Origin: Kosakonia arachidis
Lineage (GTDB): Bacteria > Pseudomonadota > Gammaproteobacteria > Enterobacterales > Enterobacteriaceae
Length of the DNA stretch: 64,000 nucleotides
Assembly: GCF_900116535.1 (NCBI RefSeq)
Contig: NZ_FPAU01000002.1
Location: 469,301 to 533,300 of the forward strand
Reading direction: 5' to 3'
A program made the position numbers and the translations under genes. Positions 1 through 9,437 of this stretch are shown here, piece by piece. Numbering within the stretch: the first letter of the stretch is position 1; every line of letters begins with the position of its first letter. The notes beneath the pieces are model-generated. The model did not search any database, was not told where the DNA came from, and saw nothing but the letters and a program-made list of their open reading frames with translations.

Positions 1-1548
1 ATTACTGGAAAGACGGAACTGCTGAACAGAGCGTTGCAGCTCTTCTGTCTGGCGCTCCAGCGCCTCCGCTGCCGCCGAGATCTGCTCTACCAGCGAGGCG
101 TTCTGCTGCGTGACGCTATCCATCTGGCTAATCGCGAGGCCTACCTGCGAGATACCTTTACTCTGCTCTGCAGAGGCCGAGGCAATTTCTTTCATAATGG
201 TGGTTACTTCGGTAACGGCGCGCAGGATACTTTCCATGGTGGTGCCGGTGTCATTAACCAGTCGCGCCCCTTTCTCAACGCGGCTGACTGAATCGGCGAT
301 CAGCGTTTCGATTTCTTTCGCAGCGCCGGCACTTCGGCTGGCAAGATTACGGACTTCCCCGGCGACGACGGCGAAGCCACGCCCTTGCTCGCCTGCGCGC
401 GCTGCTTCAACCGCAGCATTCAACGCCAGAATATTCGTCTGGAAAGCAATGCTGTTAATCACGGTGGTGATCTCAGCAATTTTCTTCGAGCTACCGGAAA
501 TACCATCCATCGTGCTGATGACATCTTTAACCAGCGCACCGCCTTTGCTGGCAGTGGCTGAAGCCACTTCCGCCAGTTGGCTGGCCTGGCTGGCGTTATC
601 AGCATTCAGTTTGACCGTGGATGTCAGTTCTTCCATGCTGGCTGCTGTCTGCTCCAGCGCGGAGGCCTGCTCTTCGGTACGGGAAGAGAGATCATTATTG
701 CCGGAAGATATCTCACTCGCTCCTCGCCAGATATTTTCACTGCCGTGACGGATACTGCTGACCGCTTCACGCAGGCTATCCTGCATTGCCAGCAGCAGCG
801 GCACAACTTTGCCGACGCAGTTACGACCAAAATCTTCCAGCGGCTGGCTGAGATCGCCCTGCGCCATCAGCATGAAATGTGCGCGGATACGATCGAGCGG
901 GCGCACCAACATGGCGACCAGATAGCGATCGGTAAAGAGCAGGATCAACAAGCCAATCACCATCGCTGCAATAATTGCCACGCGGGTGCTTTGCGTTCGG
1001 CTATCGACGACAACGCGCGTCTGATCGAGCATATCGCCCGCCGCTTTATTAAAGCTTTCGGCCGACGCACCAAAGTTGCGACTTAAACCCGGTGTGACAT
1101 TATTTGCTTGCTGGCGATAAGCCTCAAGCGTTCCCTGCTGAGCCAGTTGAAATTGCGGCGTGATCCCCTGCTCCAGCAGCGCCTGCCAGTTACTGATCAC
1201 TTGCTCAGAGATTTTCGCATCCATCGGCCCAGGCGAAATCGCTTTAAACGCCACCAGATAACGGGCCATATTGTCCAGCGACTGTTGCACTGGTGCCATA
1301 TCCGGCGAGCCACCCGCAGCTTTGGCTTCCATTACGCGACTGAGACGAGTCACAAACCGAAAGTATTGATCATTGCCCTGGCTAAGCAGGGTCATCTGTG
1401 ACACCAACTGGCGATCCACCTCATTGCCATCGGCCACTTTTGACAGAGAAAAAACACTATACAAACCAACGCCTGACCACAGCACGCCGAAAATCCCGAG
1501 GATCGCCAGCATAACGGCTCGTATAGTAAAGTTACGAAGCATACTCAT
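1..1548 (-). CDS. Methyl-accepting chemotaxis protein (3' end cut by window edge)
   Basis: Transmembrane chemoreceptor that signals to CheA/CheW. The frame opens at the ATG at 1548 (start MSMLRNF) and runs 516 codons to base 1 without a stop, so only the extreme C-terminus is missing. A hydrophobic segment at residues 8-30 (TM1) is followed by a periplasmic domain of about 150 residues, a second membrane segment near residues 185-205, and a HAMP region. The invariant signalling hairpin tip is visible around bases 360-450 ([20 protein letters not shown] followed by [14 protein letters not shown]). The visible C-terminus reads VQQFRLSSN, as in Tar/Tsr-like receptors just before their flexible tail. 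The periplasmic domain does not let me name a ligand, and I cannot tell whether the CheR/CheB docking pentapeptide is present. A possible sigma-28 promoter lies upstream (1604-1629), which would fit a motility-coupled gene. Confidence 0.93.
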   Translation of the reverse strand, partial: MSMLRNFTIRAVMLAILGIFGVLWSGVGLYSVFSLSKVADGNEVDRQLVSQMTLLSQGNDQYFRFVTRLSRVMEAKAAGGSPDMAPVQQSLDNMARYLVAFKAISPGPMDAKISEQVISNWQALLEQGITPQFQLAQQGTLEAYRQQANNVTPGLSRNFGASAESFNKAAGDMLDQTRVVVDSRTQSTRVAIIAAMVIGLLILLFTDRYLVAMLVRPLDRIRAHFMLMAQGDLSQPLEDFGRNCVGKVVPLLLAMQDSLREAVSSIRHGSENIWRGASEISSGNNDLSSRTEEQASALEQTAASMEELTSTVKLNADNASQASQLAEVASATASKGGALVKDVISTMDGISGSSKKIAEITTVINSIAFQTNILALNAAVEAARAGEQGRGFAVVAGEVRNLASRSAGAAKEIETLIADSVSRVEKGARLVNDTGTTMESILRAVTEVTTIMKEIASASAEQSKGISQVGLAISQMDSVTQQNASLVEQISAAAEALERQTEELQRSVQQFRLSSN

Positions 1549-1603
1549 AATATTATCCTTGCGGTGAAGGTACATTCTCGCCTGCGGGCAAGACTTATCT
1601 TCG

Positions 1604-1629
1604 TTATCGGCATGGGCAAGAAAATTCTG
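1604..1629 (-). promoter_or_regulatory. Candidate sigma-28 (FliA) promoter of the chemoreceptor gene
   Basis: On the minus strand an exact GCCGATAA -10 element lies at 1604-1611. A CAGAATTT -35-like element (5 of 8 with TAAAGTTT) lies at 1622-1629, with a 10-base spacer instead of the usual 11. It is about 56 bases upstream of the start codon. FliA control is normal for chemoreceptor genes; the -35 match is only moderate. Confidence 0.5.
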
Positions 1630-1916
1630 CATAGTAAATCTGAAAAAAATGATAAAAAAATTTCATCCTTATGTTTTTTTCATCAATCTGCGCCGTGGCC
1701 GTATAGAATGCTACCCTGACTCATCATTGAGTTAGTAATTATCATTACCATCATAGTTTTAACTTACAGCATAAAGAATAAGTTGTTGTTTTTTAACATA
1801 AAAATAATAAATATGGATCCACTAATTATTTCAAAAATTAATATTCTAAAAATTCATGGTAAATAATAATAAAAAAATATAACCAGCCTAATAATAAATA
1901 CAAAGGATAAAGTTAA

Positions 1917-2003
1917 ATGTTACAAAAACTTAAAAAAATAATTTTTAAAAAGTTAAAAAGGAATAAAAACACACAGAGAAAAAACACCTTTGTAAAAATT
2001 TAA
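1917..2003 (+). CDS. Possible 28-residue Lys-rich peptide (doubtful)
   Basis: ATG at 1917 is preceded by AAGGA with a 9-base spacing. The 28-codon product begins MLQKLKKIIFKKLKRNK and ends FVKI, with a strongly basic, partly amphipathic N-terminal half. The surrounding DNA is so A-rich that Lys codons are expected by chance, so this may be an accident of composition. It is listed because the ribosome binding site is good and basic amphipathic small proteins exist in bacteria. Confidence 0.13.
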   Translation: MLQKLKKIIFKKLKRNKNTQRKNTFVKI

Positions 2004-2785
2004 TGTTTTTTTATAAAAAATTATTTTTAAAATATATTAAAATTCATTTTAAGCATGGTTAACTGATTATTTATCACTCTGAACATTGTGATGTTTTTTC
2101 GCACTTACTGGCGCGGAAAGATCGCCGTAAGCTGCATAACCACTGACCTGCAGCGATACAGCAGCGAAGTTGCGAACTCTCCTGGACGCCGGTTACAAAC
2201 GCGGTAAGAAGGAAAACTTATATTCAGCGCGGCATCCGTTCTATTTCCTGTCTTTCACTGGCGTTTCGCTTGAAAGATTTTTCGCAGACAATTATCCAGC
2301 GTTTTCGCAGAAGAATGGGAACACCTAACGTAAATTAATAGTGCAGTTTTACTTGCGAACGGATAATAAAAATCTGTCATTATCTATACAGAATCTATTT
2401 TTCGCCGCCTGATAGCATAAAAATCTGCAATAATTAATTTTTCTGCGAATAAAAATGAACAATGTATTTTTAATAATACATTCCGCCACATGGCTATTTT
2501 TTGTTCTTTTCGTGAGCAATCGACTCAATGCAGATATTTTTCAAACTATCCAGGAGTTCGTTGCCAGGACAGCTTCGTCGCCGTAACAAACGCTAATGCT
2601 CCCTACTTTGCCAGTGGCATCCTGATGCTTTTGCAGATGCTCAATGGCGGCAAAGAAGTCATCTATCCGTTTTGTAGACGCGACTTTTTGTTGCCGCTCA
2701 TGCCCTTTTGATACGCAGCAAACGGACGTAAGATAAAAACGCTGTTTCGATTTTCATATAAAATCCAGATAAGAAAGGAGACATC

Positions 2786-3826
2786 ATGCCCGGTTTCGCC
2801 AATCCGAATCGCTACGAACAGATGCAGTATCGATACTGCGGTAAAAGCGGCCTGCAACTGCCCGCACTTTCTCTCGGTTTGTGGCACAGTTTTGGTCATG
2901 GGCAGGCGCGGGATTCGCAACGTGCTCTGCTGCGTAAAGCGTTTGACCTTGGCATTACCCACTTTGATTTAGCCAACAACTACGGGCCACCGGCGGGCAG
3001 TGCGGAAGAGAATTTTGGTCGCTTGTTGCGCAATGACTTCGCGGCTTATCGCGACGAAATCATTATCTCCACCAAGGCTGGTTACGATATGTGGCCAGGC
3101 CCGTATGGTTCAGGCGGATCGCGTAAGTATCTGCTGGCTAGCCTCGATCAGAGCCTGAAGCGCATGGGCGTTGAGTACGTGGATATCTTTTATTCACACC
3201 GTGTAGATGAAAAAACGCCGATGGAAGAGACCGCGGCAGCGCTCGCTCAGGCGGTGCAAAGCGGTAAAGCGCTGTATGTCGGCATCTCTTCTTACTCAAC
3301 TGAACGTACGCAACAGATGGCAGCGTTGCTGCGCGAGTGGAAGATCCCGCTGCTTATCCATCAGCCTTCGTACAACCTGCTGAACCGCTGGGTCGAAAAA
3401 ACTGGCCTGCTCAATACACTGGAAGTTAACGGCGTGGGATGTATCGCCTTTACTCCGCTGGCGCAGGGGCTGCTGACCGGCAAATACCTGAGCGGTATTC
3501 CGGAAGGTTCCCGTATGCAGCGTGAAGGCAAGAAAGTACGCGGTTTAACGGAGAAAATGCTGACGGACAGCAATCTCAAAAGCCTTCGGTTGCTCAATGA
3601 GATGGCGCAGCATCGCGGGCAGTCAATGGCGCAAATGGCGTTGAGCTGGCTATTGAAAGATCAGCGCGTCACCTCAGTGCTGATTGGCGCAAGTCGTCCA
3701 GAGCAGATCGAAGAGAACGTACTGGCGCTGAATAACCTAACGTTCAGTGAAAAAGAGCTGGCGCAAATTGATAAGCATGTTGCCGACGGTGAGTTGAACC
3801 TTTGGCAGGCATCGTCAGATAAGTAA
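2786..3826 (+). CDS. gpr: L-glyceraldehyde 3-phosphate reductase, aldo/keto reductase
   Basis: NADPH-dependent aldo/keto reductase (YghZ/Gpr, AKR14 type) that reduces L-glyceraldehyde 3-phosphate and also methylglyoxal. At 346 aa it has the E. coli length. The family signature is clear: FDLANNYGPPAGSAEENFG carries the catalytic Asp and Tyr, STKAGYDMWPGPYG the Lys, and YSHRVD the His region, with the NADPH-binding segment VLIGASRPEQIEEN near the C-terminus. The ATG at 2786 follows a strong AGAAAGGAG ribosome binding site. It is monocistronic, with a bidirectional terminator before the convergent yqhA gene. Confidence 0.96.
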   Translation: MPGFANPNRYEQMQYRYCGKSGLQLPALSLGLWHSFGHGQARDSQRALLRKAFDLGITHFDLANNYGPPAGSAEENFGRLLRNDFAAYRDEIIISTKAGYDMWPGPYGSGGSRKYLLASLDQSLKRMGVEYVDIFYSHRVDEKTPMEETAAALAQAVQSGKALYVGISSYSTERTQQMAALLREWKIPLLIHQPSYNLLNRWVEKTGLLNTLEVNGVGCIAFTPLAQGLLTGKYLSGIPEGSRMQREGKKVRGLTEKMLTDSNLKSLRLLNEMAQHRGQSMAQMALSWLLKDQRVTSVLIGASRPEQIEENVLALNNLTFSEKELAQIDKHVADGELNLWQASSDK

Positions 3827-3828
3827 CA

Positions 3829-3860
3829 AAAAAGCCGGGTAGTGCTGCTTGCCCGGCTTT
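3829..3860. terminator. Bidirectional terminator between gpr and yqhA
   Basis: Stem AAAGCCGGG (3831-3839) pairs with CCCGGCTTT (3852-3860). The stem is flanked by A residues on the left, so it can serve gpr and, read on the other strand, yqhA. Confidence 0.8.
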
Positions 3861-3889
3861 CAACCCTCTTGAGGCTTTCCCTCTATGAA

Positions 3890-4390
<501 letters not shown>

Positions 4391-4471
4391 TTAGTGTCCT
4401 GTCAAATAGCGAAACCGACGCCCAGTATATCTCAGGATGGCAAACAATTAGCAGCAGCCGAGCAGACGGAG

Positions 4472-4978
4472 TTACACATCCTCCGGGTTCACCCACGGGC
4501 GCTGATTCTCAGGCCAGACCAACACCACCAGCGCCGGATAGGCTTCCATACTGAACTCGCGAAAACACTGTCGCAGGTTGAGGACATCCAGATCGGACTG
4601 TGCAACTTTTTCACCGTTGACACAGCGTTTTTTTATGTTGTCGTAATACTTATATACCGCTGAGTTGAGATCGCTACAGCGACGTTGTGCTTCAAATAAC
4701 CCCGGCGTACTATTTAATTCCGCCATGTTCATACGTTTAATTGTCGCATGAAGAAAATCAATATATTCATGATTGACGCGCCAGTACCATACCGGAGTAA
4801 TCGCGTTCATTAATACCGAAAAATGATCTTCGCCTTCCTCTTTCGACAATGGTTGATACTGCGGAGGGCGATTGTCAATTTCACGAAGGGGAGTTTTTTT
4901 ATTGTGCTCACGCATCAATAAAAGTATGCCGCCCGTCAGCAGCAATATAGTAATAACAGAATAAAAAATACTGTTCAT
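4472..4978 (-). CDS. Hypothetical single-pass membrane protein (168 aa)
   Basis: I do not recognise this family. The N-terminus (about residues 4-22) is one hydrophobic helix followed by a positively charged REHNKK stretch, suggesting N-out/C-in anchoring or a short stalk. The soluble remainder is rich in Tyr and Trp (ITPVWYWRVNHEYIDFLHAT) with three Cys residues. Its start at 4978 follows AGGAGCC on the minus strand. It is divergent from the gene pair at 5081-5942, and all three lie where E. coli has yghA, so this is a genus- or strain-specific cassette. The upstream 700 bases are more A+T rich than the neighbourhood. Confidence 0.75.
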   Translation of the reverse strand: MNSIFYSVITILLLTGGILLLMREHNKKTPLREIDNRPPQYQPLSKEEGEDHFSVLMNAITPVWYWRVNHEYIDFLHATIKRMNMAELNSTPGLFEAQRRCSDLNSAVYKYYDNIKKRCVNGEKVAQSDLDVLNLRQCFREFSMEAYPALVVLVWPENQRPWVNPEDV

Positions 4979-5080
4979 GAGCAGGCTCCTTTTTTTTGAT
5001 TTTAAAAGTGCGCCGTGATATTGTCAACGAACCTCACGCCTGCGTTCCCTCTCCCTTGTTGATATTAAAGGACATTAGAA

Positions 5081-5485
5081 ATGCTTCCCGAGAATCTTGT
5101 CCCGGCACGATTTCATATTTCTACTGCTGAAACCAGCCCTGGAGAAGAAGGAACAGAAGCTAATTTAGCTCAGGGTAAAACAACCCTCGCCGATCATGCC
5201 AAAGATATATTGGCTAATGCCAGCCGTGGCGGTCAGTCAAGAAATATGTTACTTGAAGAGCACGATCGCCAAATAAGAGATCGTCTGTTCCGGGTGGTAA
5301 AAATCGAGACATTCGCTCGTCTGCTTAATGAGTTACAGGAAGAGGGCGAGATTGAACCTCAAACATTAAGTCAAATAATTACCGAAAAAACGCAGCAAAT
5401 TAATGAAAACGGAAATGTGATTTGGCTTAACCTGATTACTCGCGAAAAAGACGGGCCACTATTTTATAAGCTTGGGGATGAATAA
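5081..5485 (+). CDS. Hypothetical soluble protein (134 aa), first of an overlapping pair
   Basis: No family recognised. The ATG at 5081 follows an AAAGGA ribosome binding site with 8-base spacing. There is no signal peptide or membrane segment. The N-terminal 50 residues look disordered (ETSPGEEGTEANLAQG); the rest is charged and predicted helical (QIRDRLFRVVKIETFARLLN, LQEEGEIEPQTLSQIITEK). The stop overlaps the start of the next gene by 8 bases, a sign of translational coupling. Codon composition is more A+T rich than in the neighbouring core genes. Confidence 0.75.
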   Translation: MLPENLVPARFHISTAETSPGEEGTEANLAQGKTTLADHAKDILANASRGGQSRNMLLEEHDRQIRDRLFRVVKIETFARLLNELQEEGEIEPQTLSQIITEKTQQINENGNVIWLNLITREKDGPLFYKLGDE

Positions 5486-5942
5486 CGTGAGTGATGTCGA
5501 TAATAATGTTTATTTAACTTTAACCGACAAAAATAGCGATGAATTTATCTTAGAGCACAATAAAGAGGCTCTGATACTCAGTAAAAATGAAACCATAGCC
5601 CGTATTGCCCATGAGCTGGTTTCCATTCCTGCGGCGCTTGTGCGCCTGAAATGGCAGAACCGCCGTGAAATCTACCCGCTACAGGTGAAAGAGGAAATTT
5701 ACGGCGCGACGATCAATGCCATTATCGAGCTAAAGCCTGAACTGCGCGACAAAATCATGGGGCGGCTGGAGGCTAACTACCAGCATCTACTGGCACGGGA
5801 AACCGCAACGCTACGCCTGAGTCGCAAACTCAGCGACGGCGAATACCATACCACGACAGTCTCTACCGTCGCGCCAGAACCGGAAAACCAAAAAGCTGCG
5901 CCGGAGAAGCAAGAAAAAACCGCAGGCACAAAATTAAAGTAA
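5478..5942 (+). CDS. Hypothetical soluble protein (154 aa), second of an overlapping pair
   Basis: No family recognised. The ATG at 5478 lies inside the last codons of the upstream gene; a GTG at 5487 is an alternative start. The protein is soluble, with a central helical part (EEIYGATINAIIELKPELRD) and a Pro/Glu/Lys/Ala-rich tail from about residue 128 to the end that should be disordered. Together with the preceding gene and the divergent membrane protein it forms a compact three-gene unit next to exbDB, but nothing in the sequence ties it to iron uptake. A bidirectional terminator follows. Confidence 0.75.
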   Translation: MNNVSDVDNNVYLTLTDKNSDEFILEHNKEALILSKNETIARIAHELVSIPAALVRLKWQNRREIYPLQVKEEIYGATINAIIELKPELRDKIMGRLEANYQHLLARETATLRLSRKLSDGEYHTTTVSTVAPEPENQKAAPEKQEKTAGTKLK

Positions 5943-5980
5943 GCGCGCCGCTTTTTATACTGCTAATGGCGCAGACGTAA

Positions 5981-6004
5981 AAAAGCTGGCATTTGCCAGC
6001 TTTT
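5981..6004. terminator. Bidirectional terminator before exbD
   Basis: A perfect ten-base stem, AAAAGCTGGC (5981-5990) and GCCAGCTTTT (5995-6004), closes on a four-base loop. The A and T runs make it functional on both strands, for the hypothetical pair (+) and exbBD (-). Confidence 0.88.
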
Positions 6005-6024
6005 ATCACTTATCAGCACCGAAT

Positions 6025-6450
6025 TTAGTGTGCTTTAACCGTCTCTTCACCCACCAGACCGATTTTGAGATAGCCCGCCTGATGCAGGGTATCCATCACT
6101 TTCATCAGCGTCTCGTAATCCACAGTTTTATCCGCACGGAAAAAGATCGTGGTGTCCTTTTTACCTTCCGTCACGGCATTGAGCTGGTTAACCATCGTCT
6201 CGTCGGTTACCGGATCGTTACCGATGAACATGGTGTTATCAGCTTTTACCGACAGGTAGACCGGTTTTTCCGGGCGCGGCTGTGGCTGGCTGGTTGAGGC
6301 GGGAAGATTCACTTTTACATCAACGGTAGCAAGCGGCGCGGCCACCATAAAGATAATCAGCAGCACCAACATAACGTCGATAAACGGCGTCACGTTGATT
6401 TCATGCATTTCGCCGTTATCATCCAGGTTTTCATTAAGACGCATTGCCAT
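6025..6450 (-). CDS. exbD: TonB-system energy transducer ExbD
   Basis: Component of the TonB-ExbB-ExbD proton-motive-force complex that energises outer-membrane siderophore and cobalamin receptors. It is 141 aa, as in E. coli. A short cytoplasmic N-terminus precedes one membrane helix at about residues 22-43 (NVTPFIDVMLVLLIIFMV) that contains the essential Asp25, and a periplasmic domain follows. It lies 6 bases downstream of exbB in one operon, under the Fur site upstream of exbB. Confidence 0.97.
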   Translation of the reverse strand: MAMRLNENLDDNGEMHEINVTPFIDVMLVLLIIFMVAAPLATVDVKVNLPASTSQPQPRPEKPVYLSVKADNTMFIGNDPVTDETMVNQLNAVTEGKKDTTIFFRADKTVDYETLMKVMDTLHQAGYLKIGLVGEETVKAH

Positions 6451-6456
6451 GGAGCA

Positions 6457-7188
6457 TCAACCTAAACGTAATTTCGAAGCGGTGCGAACCGGCTGCGCAT
6501 TGCTGGCGGCCAGGTCAAGATCGCGGCTTTGCAGCAGCAGAACCTGCGCGGCAACGTCGCCAAGTGTGGCTTTGTAACTGCCAATCATGCGCGCAAAGAC
6601 GTTATAAATCACCACCGCAGGAATTGCCGCGACCAGGCCGATAGCCGTTGCCAGCAGTGCTTCTGCAATACCCGGTGCGACAACAGCAAGGTTAGTGGTC
6701 TGCGTCTGCGCAATACCAATAAAGCTGTTCATGATGCCCCAGACCGTACCAAACAGGCCGATAAACGGTGAAATCGCGCCAATCGTCGCAAGATAGCCGT
6801 TACCGCGCCCCATATGGCGACCTGTCGCCGCAACACTGCGTTCCAGACGGAAGCCGGTACGCTCTTTAATGCCTTCGTTGTCTTCACTGCCTGCGGATAG
6901 CTCCAGTTCATTCTGGGCTTCATTAATTAATGACAGACTCAGACTTCTGGCGTGGAAAGAAGAGGCAATTTCGCTGGCCTGATACAAAGAACGTGCTTCA
7001 GCCAGTTTTTGCTGCTCACGCTTAAGACGGCGCTTCTGCGAGATCATCTCCGCGCTTTTACTGAAGAACAACGCCCATGTAACGACTGACGCGAGAATCA
7101 GGCCGATCATCACAACCTTTACGACGATGTCAGCATGGTGATACATACCCAACACGGATAGATCCGTCTGCATCAAATTATTACCCAC
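6457..7188 (-). CDS. exbB: TonB-system energy transducer ExbB
   Basis: Proton-channel scaffold of the TonB complex, homologous to MotA and TolQ. The 243 aa product has three membrane helices: about residues 17-40, then 128-155 ([20 protein letters not shown]) and 163-193 ([20 protein letters not shown]). The large cytoplasmic loop between helices 1 and 2 is intact. The start [15 protein letters not shown] matches E. coli. It is the first gene of exbBD, and a Fur-box-like sequence lies 64-82 bases upstream of the start codon, fitting iron repression. Confidence 0.97.
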   Translation of the reverse strand: MGNNLMQTDLSVLGMYHHADIVVKVVMIGLILASVVTWALFFSKSAEMISQKRRLKREQQKLAEARSLYQASEIASSFHARSLSLSLINEAQNELELSAGSEDNEGIKERTGFRLERSVAATGRHMGRGNGYLATIGAISPFIGLFGTVWGIMNSFIGIAQTQTTNLAVVAPGIAEALLATAIGLVAAIPAVVIYNVFARMIGSYKATLGDVAAQVLLLQSRDLDLAASNAQPVRTASKLRLG

Positions 7189-7251
7189 TGTATATCTCCG
7201 AGATGCAAATCACAAAATCTGCGCGTAATAATAGCAAAATGCCACCGAATT

Positions 7252-7270
7252 GATAGTGGTTCTCATTACT
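7252..7270 (-). promoter_or_regulatory. Fur box upstream of exbB
   Basis: Read on the minus strand, AGTAATGAGAACCACTATC matches 14 of 19 positions of the Fur consensus GATAATGATAATCATTATC. Its position upstream of exbB is as expected for the iron-repressed exbBD operon. Confidence 0.65.
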
Positions 7271-7397
7271 ATTTACATAGTGCCGTAAAGAAAGGCCTGT
7301 TTCTTTGCGCTAACACAGTAAACCTCCGCGCAAGATACGGAATGCGAAAAAAATAACGCTCTGCCGCCAACATGGCGATGCATCAACACGCAATCAT

Positions 7398-7421
7398 GGT
7401 AGTCTGGACATCCAGACGTAT
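7398..7421 (+). promoter_or_regulatory. MetJ operator (met boxes) of metC
   Basis: Three tandem eight-base boxes related to AGACGTCT: GGTAGTCT (5/8), GGACATCC (5/8) and AGACGTAT (7/8), ending 19 bases before the metC start. The layout resembles the E. coli metC operator bound by MetJ with S-adenosylmethionine. Confidence 0.75.
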
Positions 7422-7440
7422 AAAAACAGGTTGAGCAACA

Positions 7441-8628
7441 ATGACGGCGAAGCATATAGATACCGCTCTGGTAAATGCAGGGCGCAGCAAAAAATACACG
7501 CAGGGTTCAGTGAATAGCGTTATCCAGCGCGCGTCTTCACTGGTATTCGACACGGTTGAAGCCAAAAAACATGCTACGCGCAATCGCGCCAATGGCGAAT
7601 TGTTTTACGGCCGCCGCGGTACGCTGACGCACTTCTCTTTACAGGAAGCGATGTGCGAACTGGAAGGCGGTGCGGGCTGTGCACTCTTCCCCTGCGGAGC
7701 AGCGGCAGTGGCCAATACCATTCTGGCGTTTGTCGAGCAGGGCGATCATGTGTTGATGACCAACACGGCTTACGAGCCAAGCCAGGATTTCTGCACCAAA
7801 ATTCTTGCCAAACTGGGTGTTACCACCAGTTGGTTTGACCCGCTGATCGGTGCCAGTATCGTCAAGCTGATCCAGCCCAACACCAAAGTGGTGTTTCTCG
7901 AATCTCCCGGCTCCATCACCATGGAAGTCCATGACGTTCCGGCCATCGTTCAGGCGGTAAGAAGCGTCGCGCCAGAGGCAATTATCATGATTGATAACAC
8001 CTGGGCGGCGGGGATCCTGTTTAAGGCGCTGGAATTTGATATTGATATCTCCATTCAGGCCGCCACAAAATATCTTATTGGCCACTCCGACGGCATGATC
8101 GGTACGGCGGTTTCCAATGCACGTTGTTGGGAACAACTGCGTGAAAATGCTTACCTGATGGGACAAATGGTCGATGCCGACACCGCCTATATGACCAGTC
8201 GGGGTCTGCGCACGCTGGGCGTCCGTTTGCGTCAGCATCATGAAAGTAGTCTGAAGATTGCCGAATGGCTGGCAACGCATCCGCAAGTCGCGCGTGTTAA
8301 TCACCCCGCGCTGCCTGGCAGTAAAGGGCATGAATACTGGAAACGCGATTTTACGGGCAGCAGTGGTCTGTTCTCGTTTGTGCTGAATAAGCGATTGAGC
8401 AACGAAGAGCTATCGCAGTATCTCGACCACTTCAAACTGTTCAGCATGGCCTATTCATGGGGCGGTTATGAATCCCTGATTCTGGCGAACCAGCCAGAAC
8501 AACTCGCTGCGATTCGCCCGAATGGCGGCATCGATTTCAGCGGGACATTAATCCGTCTGCATATCGGTTTAGAGAATGTTGATGATCTGATTGAAGATTT
8601 AGTAGCAGGCTTCCAGCGCATCGTGTAA
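7441..8628 (+). CDS. metC: Cystathionine beta-lyase
   Basis: PLP enzyme that cleaves cystathionine to homocysteine, pyruvate and ammonia, the penultimate step of methionine synthesis. It is 395 aa, the E. coli length. The Cys/Met-metabolism PLP signature [19 protein letters not shown] carries the Schiff-base lysine at about residue 210. The [20 protein letters not shown] segment gives the cofactor-phosphate-contacting region, and the [12 protein letters not shown] loop is also conserved. It is transcribed divergently from exbBD and preceded by met boxes. Confidence 0.97.
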   Translation: MTAKHIDTALVNAGRSKKYTQGSVNSVIQRASSLVFDTVEAKKHATRNRANGELFYGRRGTLTHFSLQEAMCELEGGAGCALFPCGAAAVANTILAFVEQGDHVLMTNTAYEPSQDFCTKILAKLGVTTSWFDPLIGASIVKLIQPNTKVVFLESPGSITMEVHDVPAIVQAVRSVAPEAIIMIDNTWAAGILFKALEFDIDISIQAATKYLIGHSDGMIGTAVSNARCWEQLRENAYLMGQMVDADTAYMTSRGLRTLGVRLRQHHESSLKIAEWLATHPQVARVNHPALPGSKGHEYWKRDFTGSSGLFSFVLNKRLSNEELSQYLDHFKLFSMAYSWGGYESLILANQPEQLAAIRPNGGIDFSGTLIRLHIGLENVDDLIEDLVAGFQRIV

Positions 8629-8636
8629 ACCAGGCC

Positions 8637-8681
8637 TCCGGGGCAGCAAGCCAGGAAATTTCTAATTTCTTGCGCCCCGGA
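8637..8681. repeat. Extended hairpin between metC and yghB
   Basis: TCCGGGGC (8637-8644) pairs with GCCCCGGA (8674-8681), and after a one-base bulge GCAAG (8646-8650) pairs with CTTGC (8669-8673). The inner GAAATT/AATTTC can pair as well. No T run follows, so it is either a Rho-assisted 3' end of metC mRNA or a structured leader element for yghB. Confidence 0.5.
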
Positions 8682-8744
8682 TCAAGGTGTTTCAGGCGAG
8701 TTGGAGTACAATAGCCTCCTCTACGCAGTACCACAGGAAAGTCC

Positions 8745-9404
8745 ATGGCTGTTATTCAAGATATTATTGCTGCGCTCTGGCATCACGACTTTGCTGCGCT
8801 GGCAAATCCACATGTTGTCGGTGTCGTTTATTTGGTGATGTTTGCCACGTTGTTTTTAGAAAACGGCTTGCTTCCTGCCTCATTTTTGCCGGGCGACAGC
8901 CTTTTACTGCTCGCTGGTGCTCTGGTTGCACGCGGCTGCATGGACTTCATCTCCACCCTCGCGATCCTCACCACTGCAGCCAGCTTCGGCTGCTGGCTGA
9001 GTTATTTGCAAGGAAAATGGCTCGGCAATACACGGGTAGTAAAGAGCTGGCTGTCACATCTGCCGGTGAAGTATCACGAACGGGCGACTTATATGTTTGA
9101 CCGTCATGGTCTGCTGGCGCTGCTGGCCGGTCGCTTTCTTGCGTTTGTGCGCACGCTGCTACCGACCATGGCGGGTATTTCCGGTCTGTCGAACCGCCGC
9201 TTCCAGTTGTTTAACTGGCTGAGCGCGATGCTATGGGTTGGCGTGGTGATGTCGCTGGGCTATGCCATCAGCATGATCCCTTTCGTCAAACGTCATGAAG
9301 ATCAGGTGATGACCTTCCTGATGGTGTTGCCGCTGTTCCTGCTGGTAATTGGCCTTGTCGGCGCAGTCACCGTGGTGCTGAAGAAAAAGTATTGTAGCGC
9401 CTGA
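8745..9404 (+). CDS. yghB: DedA family inner-membrane protein YghB
   Basis: 219 aa, as in E. coli. A polytopic DedA/VTT-domain protein with hydrophobic stretches at about residues 24-46, 55-75, 140-160, 170-190 and 195-213. The family motifs are visible: [20 protein letters not shown], and [18 protein letters not shown] with the essential arginines. With YqjA it supports cell division, envelope integrity and proton-dependent drug tolerance; members of the superfamily have been linked to recycling of undecaprenyl phosphate or other lipids. Start ATG at 8745 after CACAGGAAA. Confidence 0.95.
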   Translation: MAVIQDIIAALWHHDFAALANPHVVGVVYLVMFATLFLENGLLPASFLPGDSLLLLAGALVARGCMDFISTLAILTTAASFGCWLSYLQGKWLGNTRVVKSWLSHLPVKYHERATYMFDRHGLLALLAGRFLAFVRTLLPTMAGISGLSNRRFQLFNWLSAMLWVGVVMSLGYAISMIPFVKRHEDQVMTFLMVLPLFLLVIGLVGAVTVVLKKKYCSA

Positions 9405-9437
9405 TTTTCCCCCTCTCCATTCCAGGAGAGGGAAAAT
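9404..9437. terminator. Bidirectional terminator between yghB and yqhC
   Basis: ATTTTCCCCCTCTCC (9404-9418) pairs with GGAGAGGGAAAAT (9425-9437), with two unpaired C residues in the left arm. The A/T flanks allow termination of both convergent genes. Confidence 0.75.

Larger units (their letters stand above)
1549..2785. other. AT-rich intergenic stretch without a convincing gene
   Basis: About 1.2 kb between the chemoreceptor gene and gpr. Roughly 1620-2080 is extremely A+T rich with long A and T runs. From about 2100 the base composition returns towards the genome average, but no frame with protein-like composition or a matching ribosome binding site was found. Apart from the sigma-28 site and one tiny Lys-rich frame (1917-2003), I see nothing I can name. 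It may be a decayed or H-NS-silenced insertion. Confidence 0.5.

Noticed and set aside
2490-2711. A 73-codon open frame before gpr
   Set aside because: Low-complexity hydrophobic/Cys composition, no ribosome binding site, no similarity; it lies in the non-coding gap.
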